Assembly (NCBI RefSeq): GCF_014649855.1
Contig: NZ_BMTV01000012.1
Span: 147,716-211,715 of the forward strand
DNA length: 64,000 nucleotides
Source: Streptomyces roseolus
GTDB taxonomy: Bacteria > Actinomycetota > Actinomycetes > Streptomycetales > Streptomycetaceae
Direction of reading: 5' to 3'
Part shown: piece after piece, positions 41,580 through 48,772 of the stretch
How positions within the stretch are numbered: position 1 is the stretch's first letter
Layout: every line of letters starts with the position of its first letter
Made by a program: the position numbers and the translations under genes
Notes under the pieces: generated by a model
Seen by the model: the letters and a program-made list of their open reading frames with translations, nothing else
Told to the model about the DNA's origin: nothing
Databases searched by the model: none

Positions 41580-41585
41580 TAGGAT
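41580..41585 (+). promoter_or_regulatory. -10 element for a leaderless gene at 41593
   Basis: TAGGAT ends 7 nt before the ATG at 41593 and no ribosome site is present, so transcription should start at or next to the start codon. Confidence 0.5.
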
Positions 41586-41592
41586 GCGCGGC

Positions 41593-42609
41593 ATGAGCTT
41601 TGGGGGACCGCAGTGGCCGCAGGAGCCGCAGCGACAGGGGCAGCAGGGGTACGGACGGCAGCAGGGGTACGGGTACCCGCCGCAGCAGCAGCCGGGACCG
41701 GCCTACGGACAGCAGCAGCCACCGCAGCAGCCGCACGGGTACGGCTACCCGCCGCCGCAGGACCCGTTCCCGGGCGGGCCGGGCGGACCGGGCGGGCCCG
41801 GCGACGGCACCCCTGACTGGGGCGCCCTCGCGGAGGCCTCCGAGGCCGGCAGCCGGCGCAAGCGCAGGCTGCTGATCGCCGGCGGCGTCGTCGCCACCCT
41901 GGCCGTGGGCGCGCTCGTCGCGACCGCCGTCGTCGTCACGAACAAGAAGAACGACGAGGCCAAGAACGGCGACCCGACCCCCACGGGCCCCGTCACCGCG
42001 ACGGCCTCCCCCACCCCGGCGCCGACCTTCTCCTCCGTGGCCCCGCCGCCCCCGCCGGACCCGAAGGACTACATCACCGACCCGAAGAAGGACACGGCGC
42101 CGCTGACCGCCGAGGGCCTCTTCCCCGGCACGAAGCTCACCATGTTCGGCCGCCCGTACAAGAAGGGCGCGACCTCGGCGTCGAAGAACTGCGCCTCGGT
42201 CACCACCGGCGGGCTCGGCCCGGTCCTGCAGAAGAACGGCTGCGAGCGCGTGCTGCGCGCCACCTACGTCAAGGACGGCGTGGCGATCACCGTCGGCGTG
42301 GCCGTCTTCCCCTCCGAGAAGGCGGCCCTGGCCGCGAAGAAGCAGGCCACCGGCGGCATCGCGCCGCTCGCCGGCAAGGGCGTCGGCACCTTCTGCCACG
42401 CCACCGTCTGCCTGCGCCGCGCCAACTCGGTCGGCCGCTACGCCTACTTCACCCAGGCCGGCTTCACGAACGGCAAGAAGGTCACCACCAAGGACAAGCC
42501 GGTCTTCCAGGCCAGCGACGACCTCGGCACCTTCGTCTTCAACCAGATCTACGCCCGCGGCAAGAGCCAGGCGAAGGCGGCGGCCGCCGCCTCGGCCCCG
42601 CCGCGCTGA
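41593..42609 (+). CDS. Membrane-anchored protein with Gln/Pro/Gly-rich N-terminus
   Basis: 338 residues. Residues 1-75 are rich in Gln, Tyr, Pro and Gly (QGYGRQQGYGYPPQQQ) and should be cytosolic and disordered. One helix follows (LLIAGGVVATLAVGALVATAVVV), then a Pro/Thr linker, then an extracellular domain with four cysteines (NCASVT, NGCERV, TFCHATVCL) that could form two disulfides. No family known. Similar architectures are common in Streptomyces for surface proteins of unknown role. The ABC-F gene is divergent. Confidence 0.85.
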   Translation: MSFGGPQWPQEPQRQGQQGYGRQQGYGYPPQQQPGPAYGQQQPPQQPHGYGYPPPQDPFPGGPGGPGGPGDGTPDWGALAEASEAGSRRKRRLLIAGGVVATLAVGALVATAVVVTNKKNDEAKNGDPTPTGPVTATASPTPAPTFSSVAPPPPPDPKDYITDPKKDTAPLTAEGLFPGTKLTMFGRPYKKGATSASKNCASVTTGGLGPVLQKNGCERVLRATYVKDGVAITVGVAVFPSEKAALAAKKQATGGIAPLAGKGVGTFCHATVCLRRANSVGRYAYFTQAGFTNGKKVTTKDKPVFQASDDLGTFVFNQIYARGKSQAKAAAAASAPPR

Positions 42610-42628
42610 TCGACCCGGCCCGGCGGCC

Positions 42629-43486
42629 TCAGCAGCAGCCGGCGACGCCCGGCAGGGTCCGCTTGTTGCGGGCCTCGCGGCTGCGCGCGGCCAGCTGGTC
42701 GTCGGCCGGGTAGCCGACCTCCTCGAGGGTGAGGCCGTGCGGGCGTACGACGTGGACGGCGGAGTCCCGCACGCCGGCGGCCAGCACCTTCCCCGGCCAC
42801 TCCACCGGCCGGTGCCCGTCGCCGACGAAGAGCAGCGCACCGACCAGCGAGCGGACCATGTTGTGGCAGAAGGCGTCGGCCTTGACCGTGGCCTCCATGA
42901 TCCCGTCGGGCCGCCGCTCCCAGCGCAGTTCCTGGAGGGTGCGGATGGTCGTCGCGCCCTCGCGCTTCTTGCAGTACGCGGCGAAGTCGTGCTCGCCGAC
43001 GAGCGCGGCCGCCGCCTCGTTCATGGCGTCCATGTCGAGCGTCCAGTCGTGCCACAGGACGTGCCCGCGCAGCAGCGGGTCGACGCCGCCGGGGTGGTCG
43101 GTGACCCGGTAGGCGTACCGCCGCCAGACCGCCGAGAAACGGGCGTTGAAGCCCGCGGGGGCCTCGGCCACGCTCCAGACCCGGACGTCGTGCGGGAGCC
43201 GTCCCGCGAGCCGCCGCAGCAGCTTCTCGCGGTGCTCCTGCCACAGCCCCTCCGGCAGGTCCACGTGGGCGACCTGGCCGCGCGCGTGCACCCCGGCGTC
43301 GGTGCGGCCCGCGACGGTCAGCTCGAACGTCTCCGGGGACCGCGTCACGGTCTTCAGCGCGTCCTCGATCTCGCCCTGCACCGTCCGCTGCCCGCGGGCC
43401 TGCTTGGCCCACCCGGAGAAGTCCCGGCCGTCGTACGAAAGGTCGAGCCGTACCCGTACGAACCCGGGCTGCACGTCATCACTCAC
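42629..43486 (-). CDS. truA: tRNA pseudouridine(38-40) synthase
   Basis: 285 residues. The catalytic aspartate lies in VAGRTDAGVHARGQVAH. LDLSYDGRDFSGWAKQ is at the start, and FCHNMVRSLVGALLFVGDG near the end completes the TruA pattern. It modifies the anticodon arm of many tRNAs. The GTG at 43486 has GAGGAT upstream. It lies downstream of rplQ beyond a terminator-like hairpin. Confidence 0.96.
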   Translation of the reverse strand: MSDDVQPGFVRVRLDLSYDGRDFSGWAKQARGQRTVQGEIEDALKTVTRSPETFELTVAGRTDAGVHARGQVAHVDLPEGLWQEHREKLLRRLAGRLPHDVRVWSVAEAPAGFNARFSAVWRRYAYRVTDHPGGVDPLLRGHVLWHDWTLDMDAMNEAAAALVGEHDFAAYCKKREGATTIRTLQELRWERRPDGIMEATVKADAFCHNMVRSLVGALLFVGDGHRPVEWPGKVLAAGVRDSAVHVVRPHGLTLEEVGYPADDQLAARSREARNKRTLPGVAGCC

Positions 43487-43512
43487 CAGAAAATCCTCTC
43501 AGACACACGGGA

Positions 43513-43544
43513 ACGGGCCCGCACCCCAGGGGGTACGGGCCCGT
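43513..43544 (-). terminator. Hairpin between rplQ and truA
   Basis: A 15-bp stem with one mismatch (ACGGGCCCG arms, 43513-43527 with 43530-43544) and a very small loop, 25 bp after the rplQ stop. It probably terminates or attenuates the alpha-operon transcript. Confidence 0.8.
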
Positions 43545-43568
43545 CCGCGAGAAACGTCGCGGGAACGC

Positions 43569-44039
43569 TTACGCGTCCTTCGCCTCGTCCTCGGTCGCCT
43601 CGACGGCGGCGGCCTCGTCGGCCTCCTTGACGGCGCGCTTGGTGGCGGCCTCGGCCTCGGCGACGGTCGCCTTCTTGGCGATCTCGCCCTCGACCAGCTC
43701 GATCACGGCCATCGGGGCGTTGTCGCCACGACGGTTGCCGATCTTGGTGATGCGGGTGTAGCCACCCGGACGCTCCGAGTAGCGCGGGGCGATCTCGGTG
43801 AAGAGGGTGTGGACGATGCCCTTGTCGGTGATCGTCTGCAGCACCAGGCGACGGTTGTGGATGTCGCCCTTCTTCGCCTTGGTGATCAGGCGCTCGGCGA
43901 CGGGACGCAGACGGCGGGCCTTGGCCTCGGTCGTCGTGATGCGGCCGTGCTCGAACAGCGACTTCGCCAGGTTGGCGAGCAGCAGCTTCTCGTGAGCGGC
44001 GGAACCGCCGAGGCGGGCACCCTTCGCGGGACGCGGCAT
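43569..44039 (-). CDS. rplQ: 50S ribosomal protein L17
   Basis: 156 residues. It has MPRPAKGARLGGSAAHEKLL, RITTTEAKARRLRPVAERLI and GGYTRITKIGNRRGDNAPMA as in L17. The C-terminal 40 residues form an Ala/Glu-rich extension common in actinobacteria. The ATG at 44039 with AAGGAG is used. It follows rpoA after 169 bp that holds a hairpin and repeat-like sequence. Confidence 0.97.
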   Translation of the reverse strand: MPRPAKGARLGGSAAHEKLLLANLAKSLFEHGRITTTEAKARRLRPVAERLITKAKKGDIHNRRLVLQTITDKGIVHTLFTEIAPRYSERPGGYTRITKIGNRRGDNAPMAVIELVEGEIAKKATVAEAEAATKRAVKEADEAAAVEATEDEAKDA

Positions 44040-44065
44040 GGTGTTTCTCCTTGTGATCTGCACCG

Positions 44066-44083
44066 GCCGTATGAGGTACCGGT
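44066..44083 (-). promoter_or_regulatory. 18-bp leader motif upstream of rplQ
   Basis: GCCGTATGAGGTACCGGT (plus strand) is 26 bp upstream of the rplQ start. The same motif, 17 of 18 bases, occurs 49 bp upstream of rpsM at 46283-46300. Its role is unknown. Confidence 0.45.
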
Positions 44084-44117
44084 GTCAGTATCCGAGCAGG
44101 CGGTTACCTGTCGGAGA

Positions 44118-44159
44118 CCGGGGCTCGCGCCCCGGGAAGGGGCGCGGGGAACTGCGCGG
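44118..44159. repeat. Hairpin and dispersed-repeat-like sequence in the rpoA-rplQ gap
   Basis: CCGGGGC-TCGC-GCCCCGG (44118-44135) is a hairpin. It is followed by GGGGCGCGGGGAACTGCGCG (44139-44158), a sequence I recognise as frequent in Streptomyces intergenic regions. It may be a copy of a dispersed palindromic repeat. Confidence 0.5.
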
Positions 44160-44208
44160 TCGAGCACAACTCACCCGCACCCGAGTACGGACCGTGAGGC
44201 CCGAGCTC

Positions 44209-45231
44209 TTAGTACTGCTCGGTCTCGACGAAGCCCGCGTCCGCGTCGTCGTCGGCGCCGAAGGCGTCCGCGGCGGCGGTCGGGTCGAATCCGGGCGGGC
44301 TGTCCTTGAGGGCCAGGCCCATGCCGGCCAGCTTCGCCTTGACCTCGTCGATCGACTTCGCACCGAAGTTGCGGATGTCGAGCAGGTCGGCCTCGGAGCG
44401 CGCCACGAGCTCACCCACGGAGTGGATGCCCTCGCGCTTGAGGCAGTTGTAGGAGCGGACGGTGAGCTCCAGCTCCTCGATCGGCAGCGCGAGGTCGGCG
44501 GCCAGGGCGGCGTCCGTCGGGGACGGGCCCATGTCGATGCCCTCGGCGTCGATGTTCAGCTCGCGGGCGAGACCGAACAGCTCGACCAGGGTCTTGCCGG
44601 CGGACGCCATGGCGTCGCGCGGGCGCATGGCCTGCTTGGTCTCGACGTCGACGATGAGCTTGTCGAAGTCGGTGCGCTGCTCGACTCGGGTCGCCTCGAC
44701 CTTGTAGGTGACCTTGAGGACCGGCGAGTAGATGGAGTCGACCGGGATGCGGCCGATCTCCTGGCCCACCTGCTTGTTCTGGACGGCGGAGACGTAGCCG
44801 CGACCGCGCTCGACGGTCAGCTCCATCTCCAGCTTGCCCTTGGCGTTCAGGGTCGCCAGGACGAGGTCGGGGTTGTGCACCTCGACACCGGCCGGGGGCG
44901 CGATGTCGGCGGCGGTGACCAGACCCGGACCCTGCTTGCGCAGGTACATCACGACCGGCTCGTCGTGCTCCGAGGAGACGACCAGCTGCTTGATGTTGAG
45001 GATGAGGTCGGTGACGTCCTCCTTGACGCCCGGCACGGTGGTGAACTCGTGCAGGACGCCGTCGATCCGGATGCTGGTGACAGCGGCGCCCGGGATCGAG
45101 GAGAGGAGGGTGCGGCGGAGCGAGTTGCCGAGGGTGTAGCCGAAGCCCGGCTCCAGCGGCTCGATGACGAACCGGGAGCGGAACTCGTCGACGACCTCTT
45201 CGGTCAGCGAAGGACGCTGAGCGATAAGCAT
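44209..45231 (-). CDS. rpoA: RNA polymerase alpha subunit
   Basis: 340 residues. The N-terminal assembly domain (about 1-230) has FVIEPLEPGFGYTLGNSLRR. The C-terminal domain (about 250-320) has the helix-hairpin-helix RSYNCLKREGIHSVGELVAR, which contacts UP elements and activators. The start is the ATG at 45231, with a GGAAT-type site upstream. It lies in the alpha operon order rpsM-rpsK-rpoA-rplQ; rpsD is not in the cluster, as is usual for Streptomyces. Confidence 0.98.
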   Translation of the reverse strand: MLIAQRPSLTEEVVDEFRSRFVIEPLEPGFGYTLGNSLRRTLLSSIPGAAVTSIRIDGVLHEFTTVPGVKEDVTDLILNIKQLVVSSEHDEPVVMYLRKQGPGLVTAADIAPPAGVEVHNPDLVLATLNAKGKLEMELTVERGRGYVSAVQNKQVGQEIGRIPVDSIYSPVLKVTYKVEATRVEQRTDFDKLIVDVETKQAMRPRDAMASAGKTLVELFGLARELNIDAEGIDMGPSPTDAALAADLALPIEELELTVRSYNCLKREGIHSVGELVARSEADLLDIRNFGAKSIDEVKAKLAGMGLALKDSPPGFDPTAAADAFGADDDADAGFVETEQY

Positions 45232-45381
45232 GTCTGTGATTCCTTCAGTCGTGGACGCCCACTATTTGACGCCCGACAGCCACCGGGCGGCACCCGGTGG
45301 TGTTACAGCTACAAGGGTACGGGCGGTACGCCCCCGAAAGGGGACGCACCGCCCGGAAGCCCAGGTCAAGCAGGCGACGCG

Positions 45382-45786
45382 TCAGACGCGGCGGCGCTTG
45401 GGGGGACGGCAGCCGTTGTGCGGCGTGGGGGTGACGTCCTGGATCGAGCCGACCTCGAGGCCGGTGGCCTGGAGGGAGCGGATCGCGGTCTCACGGCCGG
45501 AGCCGGGACCCTTGACGAAGACGTCGACCTTGCGCATGCCGTGCTCCTGCGCGCGGCGGGCGGCCGACTCGGCGGCCATCTGCGCGGCGAAGGGGGTGGA
45601 CTTGCGCGAGCCCTTGAAGCCGACGTGGCCGGCGGAGGCCCAGGAGATCACGTTGCCCGAGGGGTCCGTGATCGAGACGATCGTGTTGTTGAACGTGCTC
45701 TTGATGTGCGCGTGGCCGTGAGCGACGTTCTTCTTTTCCTTGCGGCGCACCTTCTTGGCAGCGCCCTGACGTCCCTTGGGGGGCAT
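45382..45786 (-). CDS. rpsK: 30S ribosomal protein S11
   Basis: 134 residues. KKNVAHGHAHIKSTFNNTIV, SAGHVGFKGSRKSTPFAAQ and the C-terminal DVTPTPHNGCRPPKRRRV are S11 signatures. It is part of the small-subunit platform. It lies 66 bp after rpsM and 150 bp before rpoA on the same strand. The start is an ATG with a GGAG-type site. Confidence 0.98.
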   Translation of the reverse strand: MPPKGRQGAAKKVRRKEKKNVAHGHAHIKSTFNNTIVSITDPSGNVISWASAGHVGFKGSRKSTPFAAQMAAESAARRAQEHGMRKVDVFVKGPGSGRETAIRSLQATGLEVGSIQDVTPTPHNGCRPPKRRRV

Positions 45787-45852
45787 CTCTTACTCCTACG
45801 GGAGGTGGTCGGTCCTACAGCGAAGACCGCTTGGTCAAGCGTCCGCTGAGGA

Positions 45853-46233
45853 CTACTTCTTGCCCGGCTTCTTCTTGCCGGCGATGGCGCGACGCGGGCC
45901 CTTGCGGGTACGAGCGTTCGTGCTGGTGCGCTGACCGCGGACGGGCAGGCCACGACGGTGGCGGAGGCCCTGGTAGCAGCCGATCTCGACCTTGCGGCGG
46001 ATGTCGGCGGCGATCTCGCGGCGGAGGTCACCCTCGGTCTGGAGGTTGGCGTCCACGTACTCGCGGATCTTGACGAGGTCTTCCTCGGCAAGGTCGCGGA
46101 CACGGGTGGACGGGTTCACGCCGGTCGCGGCGAGGATCTCCTCGGACCGGGTACGCCCGATGCCGAAGACGTAGGTGAGTGCGACCACCACACGCTTTTC
46201 GCGCGGGATGTCAACACCGGAAACGCGTGCCAT
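45853..46233 (-). CDS. rpsM: 30S ribosomal protein S13
   Basis: 126 residues. It has ARVSGVDIPREKRVVVALTY, VFGIGRTRSEEIL and RHRRGLPVRGQRTSTNARTR, and a Lys-rich tail GKKKPGKK. It contacts the P-site tRNA and bridges to the 50S. A 190-bp leader separates it from rpmJ, so a separate promoter is possible. The ATG at 46233 follows AGGAG. Confidence 0.98.
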   Translation of the reverse strand: MARVSGVDIPREKRVVVALTYVFGIGRTRSEEILAATGVNPSTRVRDLAEEDLVKIREYVDANLQTEGDLRREIAADIRRKVEIGCYQGLRHRRGLPVRGQRTSTNARTRKGPRRAIAGKKKPGKK

Positions 46234-46282
46234 TCAATGGCTCCTGTGTTCTCGGGGGTCTGCCGCAGAACCGTTCCCGGCT

Positions 46283-46300
46283 GCCGTATGAGGTACAGGT
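46283..46300 (-). promoter_or_regulatory. 18-bp leader motif upstream of rpsM
   Basis: GCCGTATGAGGTACAGGT (plus strand) differs by one base from the motif upstream of rplQ (44066-44083). Both lie in leaders of the same gene group and the same orientation relative to the coding strand. Confidence 0.45.
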
Positions 46301-46423
46301 CGGGTCCCCGGCCCCCGCCGGAGGTGCCGTCAACCGTGGATCACGGCCGGACGGGCTCTGCGTATGTACGTGTTGCTATGCGTCGCGCGAAGAACTGCGA
46401 AATTGCAGGTCGGTCGGCGTGCG

Positions 46424-46537
46424 TCAGCCCTGGCGCTGCTTGTGGCGCAGGTTGTCGCAGATGACCATGACCCGGCCGTGACGGCGGATCACCTTGCACT
46501 TGTCGCAGATCTTCTTGACGCTCGGCTTGACCTTCAT
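46424..46537 (-). CDS. rpmJ: 50S ribosomal protein L36
   Basis: 37 residues, MKVKPSVKKICDKCKVIRR then the rest. It has the zinc ligands C-X2-C (CDKC), a third Cys and a His (ICDNLRH), so it is the zinc-binding form. The ATG at 46537 has GTGAGG-like purines upstream. It lies between infA and rpsM, the usual place. Confidence 0.97.
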   Translation of the reverse strand: MKVKPSVKKICDKCKVIRRHGRVMVICDNLRHKQRQG

Positions 46538-46598
46538 GGGATGTGAGGTTCTCCGGGTCAGTGCCACCACCCGCACGGAAGGCGGGTGCGGGCAAGAT

Positions 46599-46820
46599 CT
46601 ACTTGTATCGGTAGACGATCCGGCCACGCGTCAGGTCGTACGGAGACAGCTCCACGACGACCCGGTCGTCCGGGAGGATGCGGATGTAGTGCATGCGCAT
46701 CTTGCCGGAGATGTGCGCGAGGACCTTGTGACCGTTCTGGAGTTCCACCTTGAACATGGCGTTCGGGAGGGACTCGATCACGGTGCCCTCGATCTCGATG
46801 GCACCTTGCTTCTTGGCCAC
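46599..46820 (-). CDS. infA: Translation initiation factor IF-1
   Basis: 73 residues, a single S1/OB fold. It starts (GTG at 46820) AKKQGAIEIEGTVIESLPNA and ends YDLTRGRIVYRYK. It binds the A site of the 30S subunit during initiation. AAAGGCG precedes the start. A 355-bp spacer with a duplicated element separates it from map. Confidence 0.97.
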   Translation of the reverse strand: MAKKQGAIEIEGTVIESLPNAMFKVELQNGHKVLAHISGKMRMHYIRILPDDRVVVELSPYDLTRGRIVYRYK

Positions 46821-46964
46821 GCTTCGCCTTTCGAATCGGCTACCTTGATCGACTCCCATTCCCCGGTGCGGACACACGGGTACACGAGAGCCGACGCATC
46901 AGTCTACGTCAGGCCCCTGGAAAAGACGAATCCGGGGAGTTTGCCCAACGCCGAAGATCATTAC

Positions 46965-47188
46965 TCCGCCGGAACGGAGCGCGCCCGGCGCCGACGCCAC
47001 GCGGCGACGGTTCCGGGCCGGGCGGTCACGCCAGCGGGGCAGCCCTGCCTCACGCGCCGCTCGCGGGCTCGGCGCGGGGCGCCTCGCAAGCTTCGCGCCG
47101 CTGCGGCGGACGCCGTCCGCCGGGACGGGGCGCGCCCGGCGCCGACGCCACGCGGCGACGGTTCCGGGCCGGCGGTCAGGCCAGCGGG
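46965..47188. repeat. Imperfect 73-bp direct duplication in the infA-map region
   Basis: Copy 1 (about 46965-47037) and copy 2 (about 47116-47188) are offset by 151 bp. They differ by a few substitutions and one deleted G. Copy 2 includes the map stop codon. The spacer 46821-47175 has no credible gene. The half next to infA must hold its promoter and leader, and no clear promoter was picked. Confidence 0.85.
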
Positions 47189-48027
47189 TCCGGGGCGGCC
47201 GTGACGCCCAGCTCCGCCAGCTTCGCCTTGCCGCCGTCGACCGCGGTCAGGACCAGGGGGCCCTCCTCCGTGAGGGCGACGCTGTGCTCCCAGTGGGAGG
47301 ACCAGGTGCCGTCGGTGGAGACGACCGTCCAGTCGTCCGCGAGGACCTCCGTGTGCGGCGTGCCGAGGGAGACCATGGGCTCGATGGCCAGGCAGAGGCC
47401 GGGGACCAGCTTCGGGCCCTTGCCGCGCTTGCGGGAGACGTAGTTCAGCAGGTGCGGGTCCATGTGCATCTCGGTGCCGATGCCGTGGCCGCCGTAGTCC
47501 TCGACGATGCCGTACTTCCCCAGGCTGTGGTCGCCCACGGCCGGCCGCGGCTGGCGCTTGATGTACGACTCGATCGCCTTCGAGATGTCGACCAGGCGCC
47601 CGCCCACCCGCATCGCGGCGATGCCGGCCCACATCGACTCCTCGGTCACCCGGGAGAGCTCGATCAGCTCCGGGGCGTGACCGGTGCCGACGAAGGCGGT
47701 GTACGCCGCGTCGCCGTGCCAGCCGTCGACGATCGCGCCGGCGTCGATCGAGATGATGTCGCCGTCCTTGAGGACGGTCTTCTCGTCGGGGATGCCGTGG
47801 ACCACGACCTCGTTGACCGAGGTGCAGATGGTCGCGGGGAAGCCGCCGTACCCGAGGAAGTTCGACTTCGCCCCGTGGTCGGCGATCACCTTGCGCGCGA
47901 CCTCGTCCAGGTCCTTCGTCGTGGCGCCCGGCACGGCCGCCTCGCGCGTCGCCGCGTGGATGGCGGCGACGACCAGCCCCGCCTCGCGCATCTTCGCGAT
48001 CTGCTCGGGGGTCTTGATCTGCACCAT
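47176..48027 (-). CDS. map: Methionine aminopeptidase, type I
   Basis: 283 residues. It removes the initiator Met. The metal ligands are recognisable: Asp in ISIDAGAIVDGWHGDAA, His in GGHGIGTEMH, Glu in CLAIEPMVS, and Glu in the WEHSVALTEEG block; His in VNEVVVHGIP binds substrate. The ATG at 48027 gives the normal length. A strong hairpin lies between it and adk, so it likely has its own promoter. Its 3' end lies in a duplicated sequence. Confidence 0.97.
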   Translation of the reverse strand: MVQIKTPEQIAKMREAGLVVAAIHAATREAAVPGATTKDLDEVARKVIADHGAKSNFLGYGGFPATICTSVNEVVVHGIPDEKTVLKDGDIISIDAGAIVDGWHGDAAYTAFVGTGHAPELIELSRVTEESMWAGIAAMRVGGRLVDISKAIESYIKRQPRPAVGDHSLGKYGIVEDYGGHGIGTEMHMDPHLLNYVSRKRGKGPKLVPGLCLAIEPMVSLGTPHTEVLADDWTVVSTDGTWSSHWEHSVALTEEGPLVLTAVDGGKAKLAELGVTAAPDPLA

Positions 48028-48071
48028 CGTGACGGGGGCCTTTCCTTGCGCGTACGGGGACAGAACAACGA

Positions 48072-48108
48072 TACGGCCGCGGCGCCCGTCAGGGGCACCG
48101 CGGCCGTA
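48072..48108 (-). terminator. Hairpin between adk and map
   Basis: A 16-bp stem with one mismatch (TACGGCCGCGG arms, 48072-48087 with 48093-48108) and a 5-nt loop, 17 bp after the adk stop. It probably ends the secY-adk transcript. Confidence 0.85.
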
Positions 48109-48124
48109 CCGCGTGAGCGTGGGG

Positions 48125-48772
48125 TTACTTCTTCAGCGCGTCCATCGCACGCGCCGTGACCTCGTCCACCTTGCCGAGCGCCGAGATCGTCACGACCAGG
48201 TTCTGCGCCCGGTAGTAGTCGATGATCGGCTCGGTCTGCGTGTGGTAGACCTCCAGCCGGGTGCGGACGGTCTCCTCGGAGTCGTCCGCGCGCTGGTAGA
48301 GCTCGCCCCCACAGGTGTCGCAGACGCCCGCGGTCTTCGGGGCGTTGTACTCCACGTGGAAGACGTGCGAGGAGTCGTTGCGGCAGATGCGGCGACCCGC
48401 GATCCGCTTCACGACCTCGTCCTCGGGGACCTCGAGGTCCAGAACCGCGTCCAGCTGCATGTCGTCGGCCTTCAGGACGACATCCAGGGCCTCGGCCTGA
48501 GCCACGTTGCGCGGGAAACCGTCGAGCAGGAAGCCGTTCGCGGCGTCCGCCTGCTCCATGCGGTCCTTGGCCATCCCGATGGTCACCTCGTCCGGGACGA
48601 GCTCGCCCCGGTCCATGTAACCCTTCGCCTCCAGGCCCAGCGCCGTGCCCTGCGAGATGTTGGCACGGAACAGATCGCCGGTGGAGATGTGCGGGATGTC
48701 CAGGTTCTTGGCGAGGAACGCGGCCTGCGTTCCCTTGCCGGCCCCGGGCGGTCCGACGAGGACGATTCGCAT
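48125..48772 (-). CDS. adk: Adenylate kinase
   Basis: 215 residues. It interconverts AMP, ADP and ATP. The P-loop is VGPPGAGKGTQAAFLA, the AMP site DGFPRNVAQAEAL. The long LID carries the Cys-rich zinc-type cluster (ICRNDSSH, then GVCDTCGGEL), as in Gram-positive enzymes. The ATG overlaps the secY stop by one base (TGATG), so the two are co-translated. Confidence 0.98.
   Translation of the reverse strand: MRIVLVGPPGAGKGTQAAFLAKNLDIPHISTGDLFRANISQGTALGLEAKGYMDRGELVPDEVTIGMAKDRMEQADAANGFLLDGFPRNVAQAEALDVVLKADDMQLDAVLDLEVPEDEVVKRIAGRRICRNDSSHVFHVEYNAPKTAGVCDTCGGELYQRADDSEETVRTRLEVYHTQTEPIIDYYRAQNLVVTISALGKVDEVTARAMDALKK

Noticed and set aside
41545..42609. The Gln/Pro/Gly-rich N-terminus of the protein at 41593 as a possible phase artefact or frameshift
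   Set aside because: The frame continues without a break into a membrane helix and a Cys-containing domain. This composition is common in Streptomyces membrane-anchored proteins.
46821..47175. A hidden small gene in the infA-map spacer
   Set aside because: Frames through this region are continuations of antisense or out-of-frame map sequence, with no ribosome site or recognisable protein.
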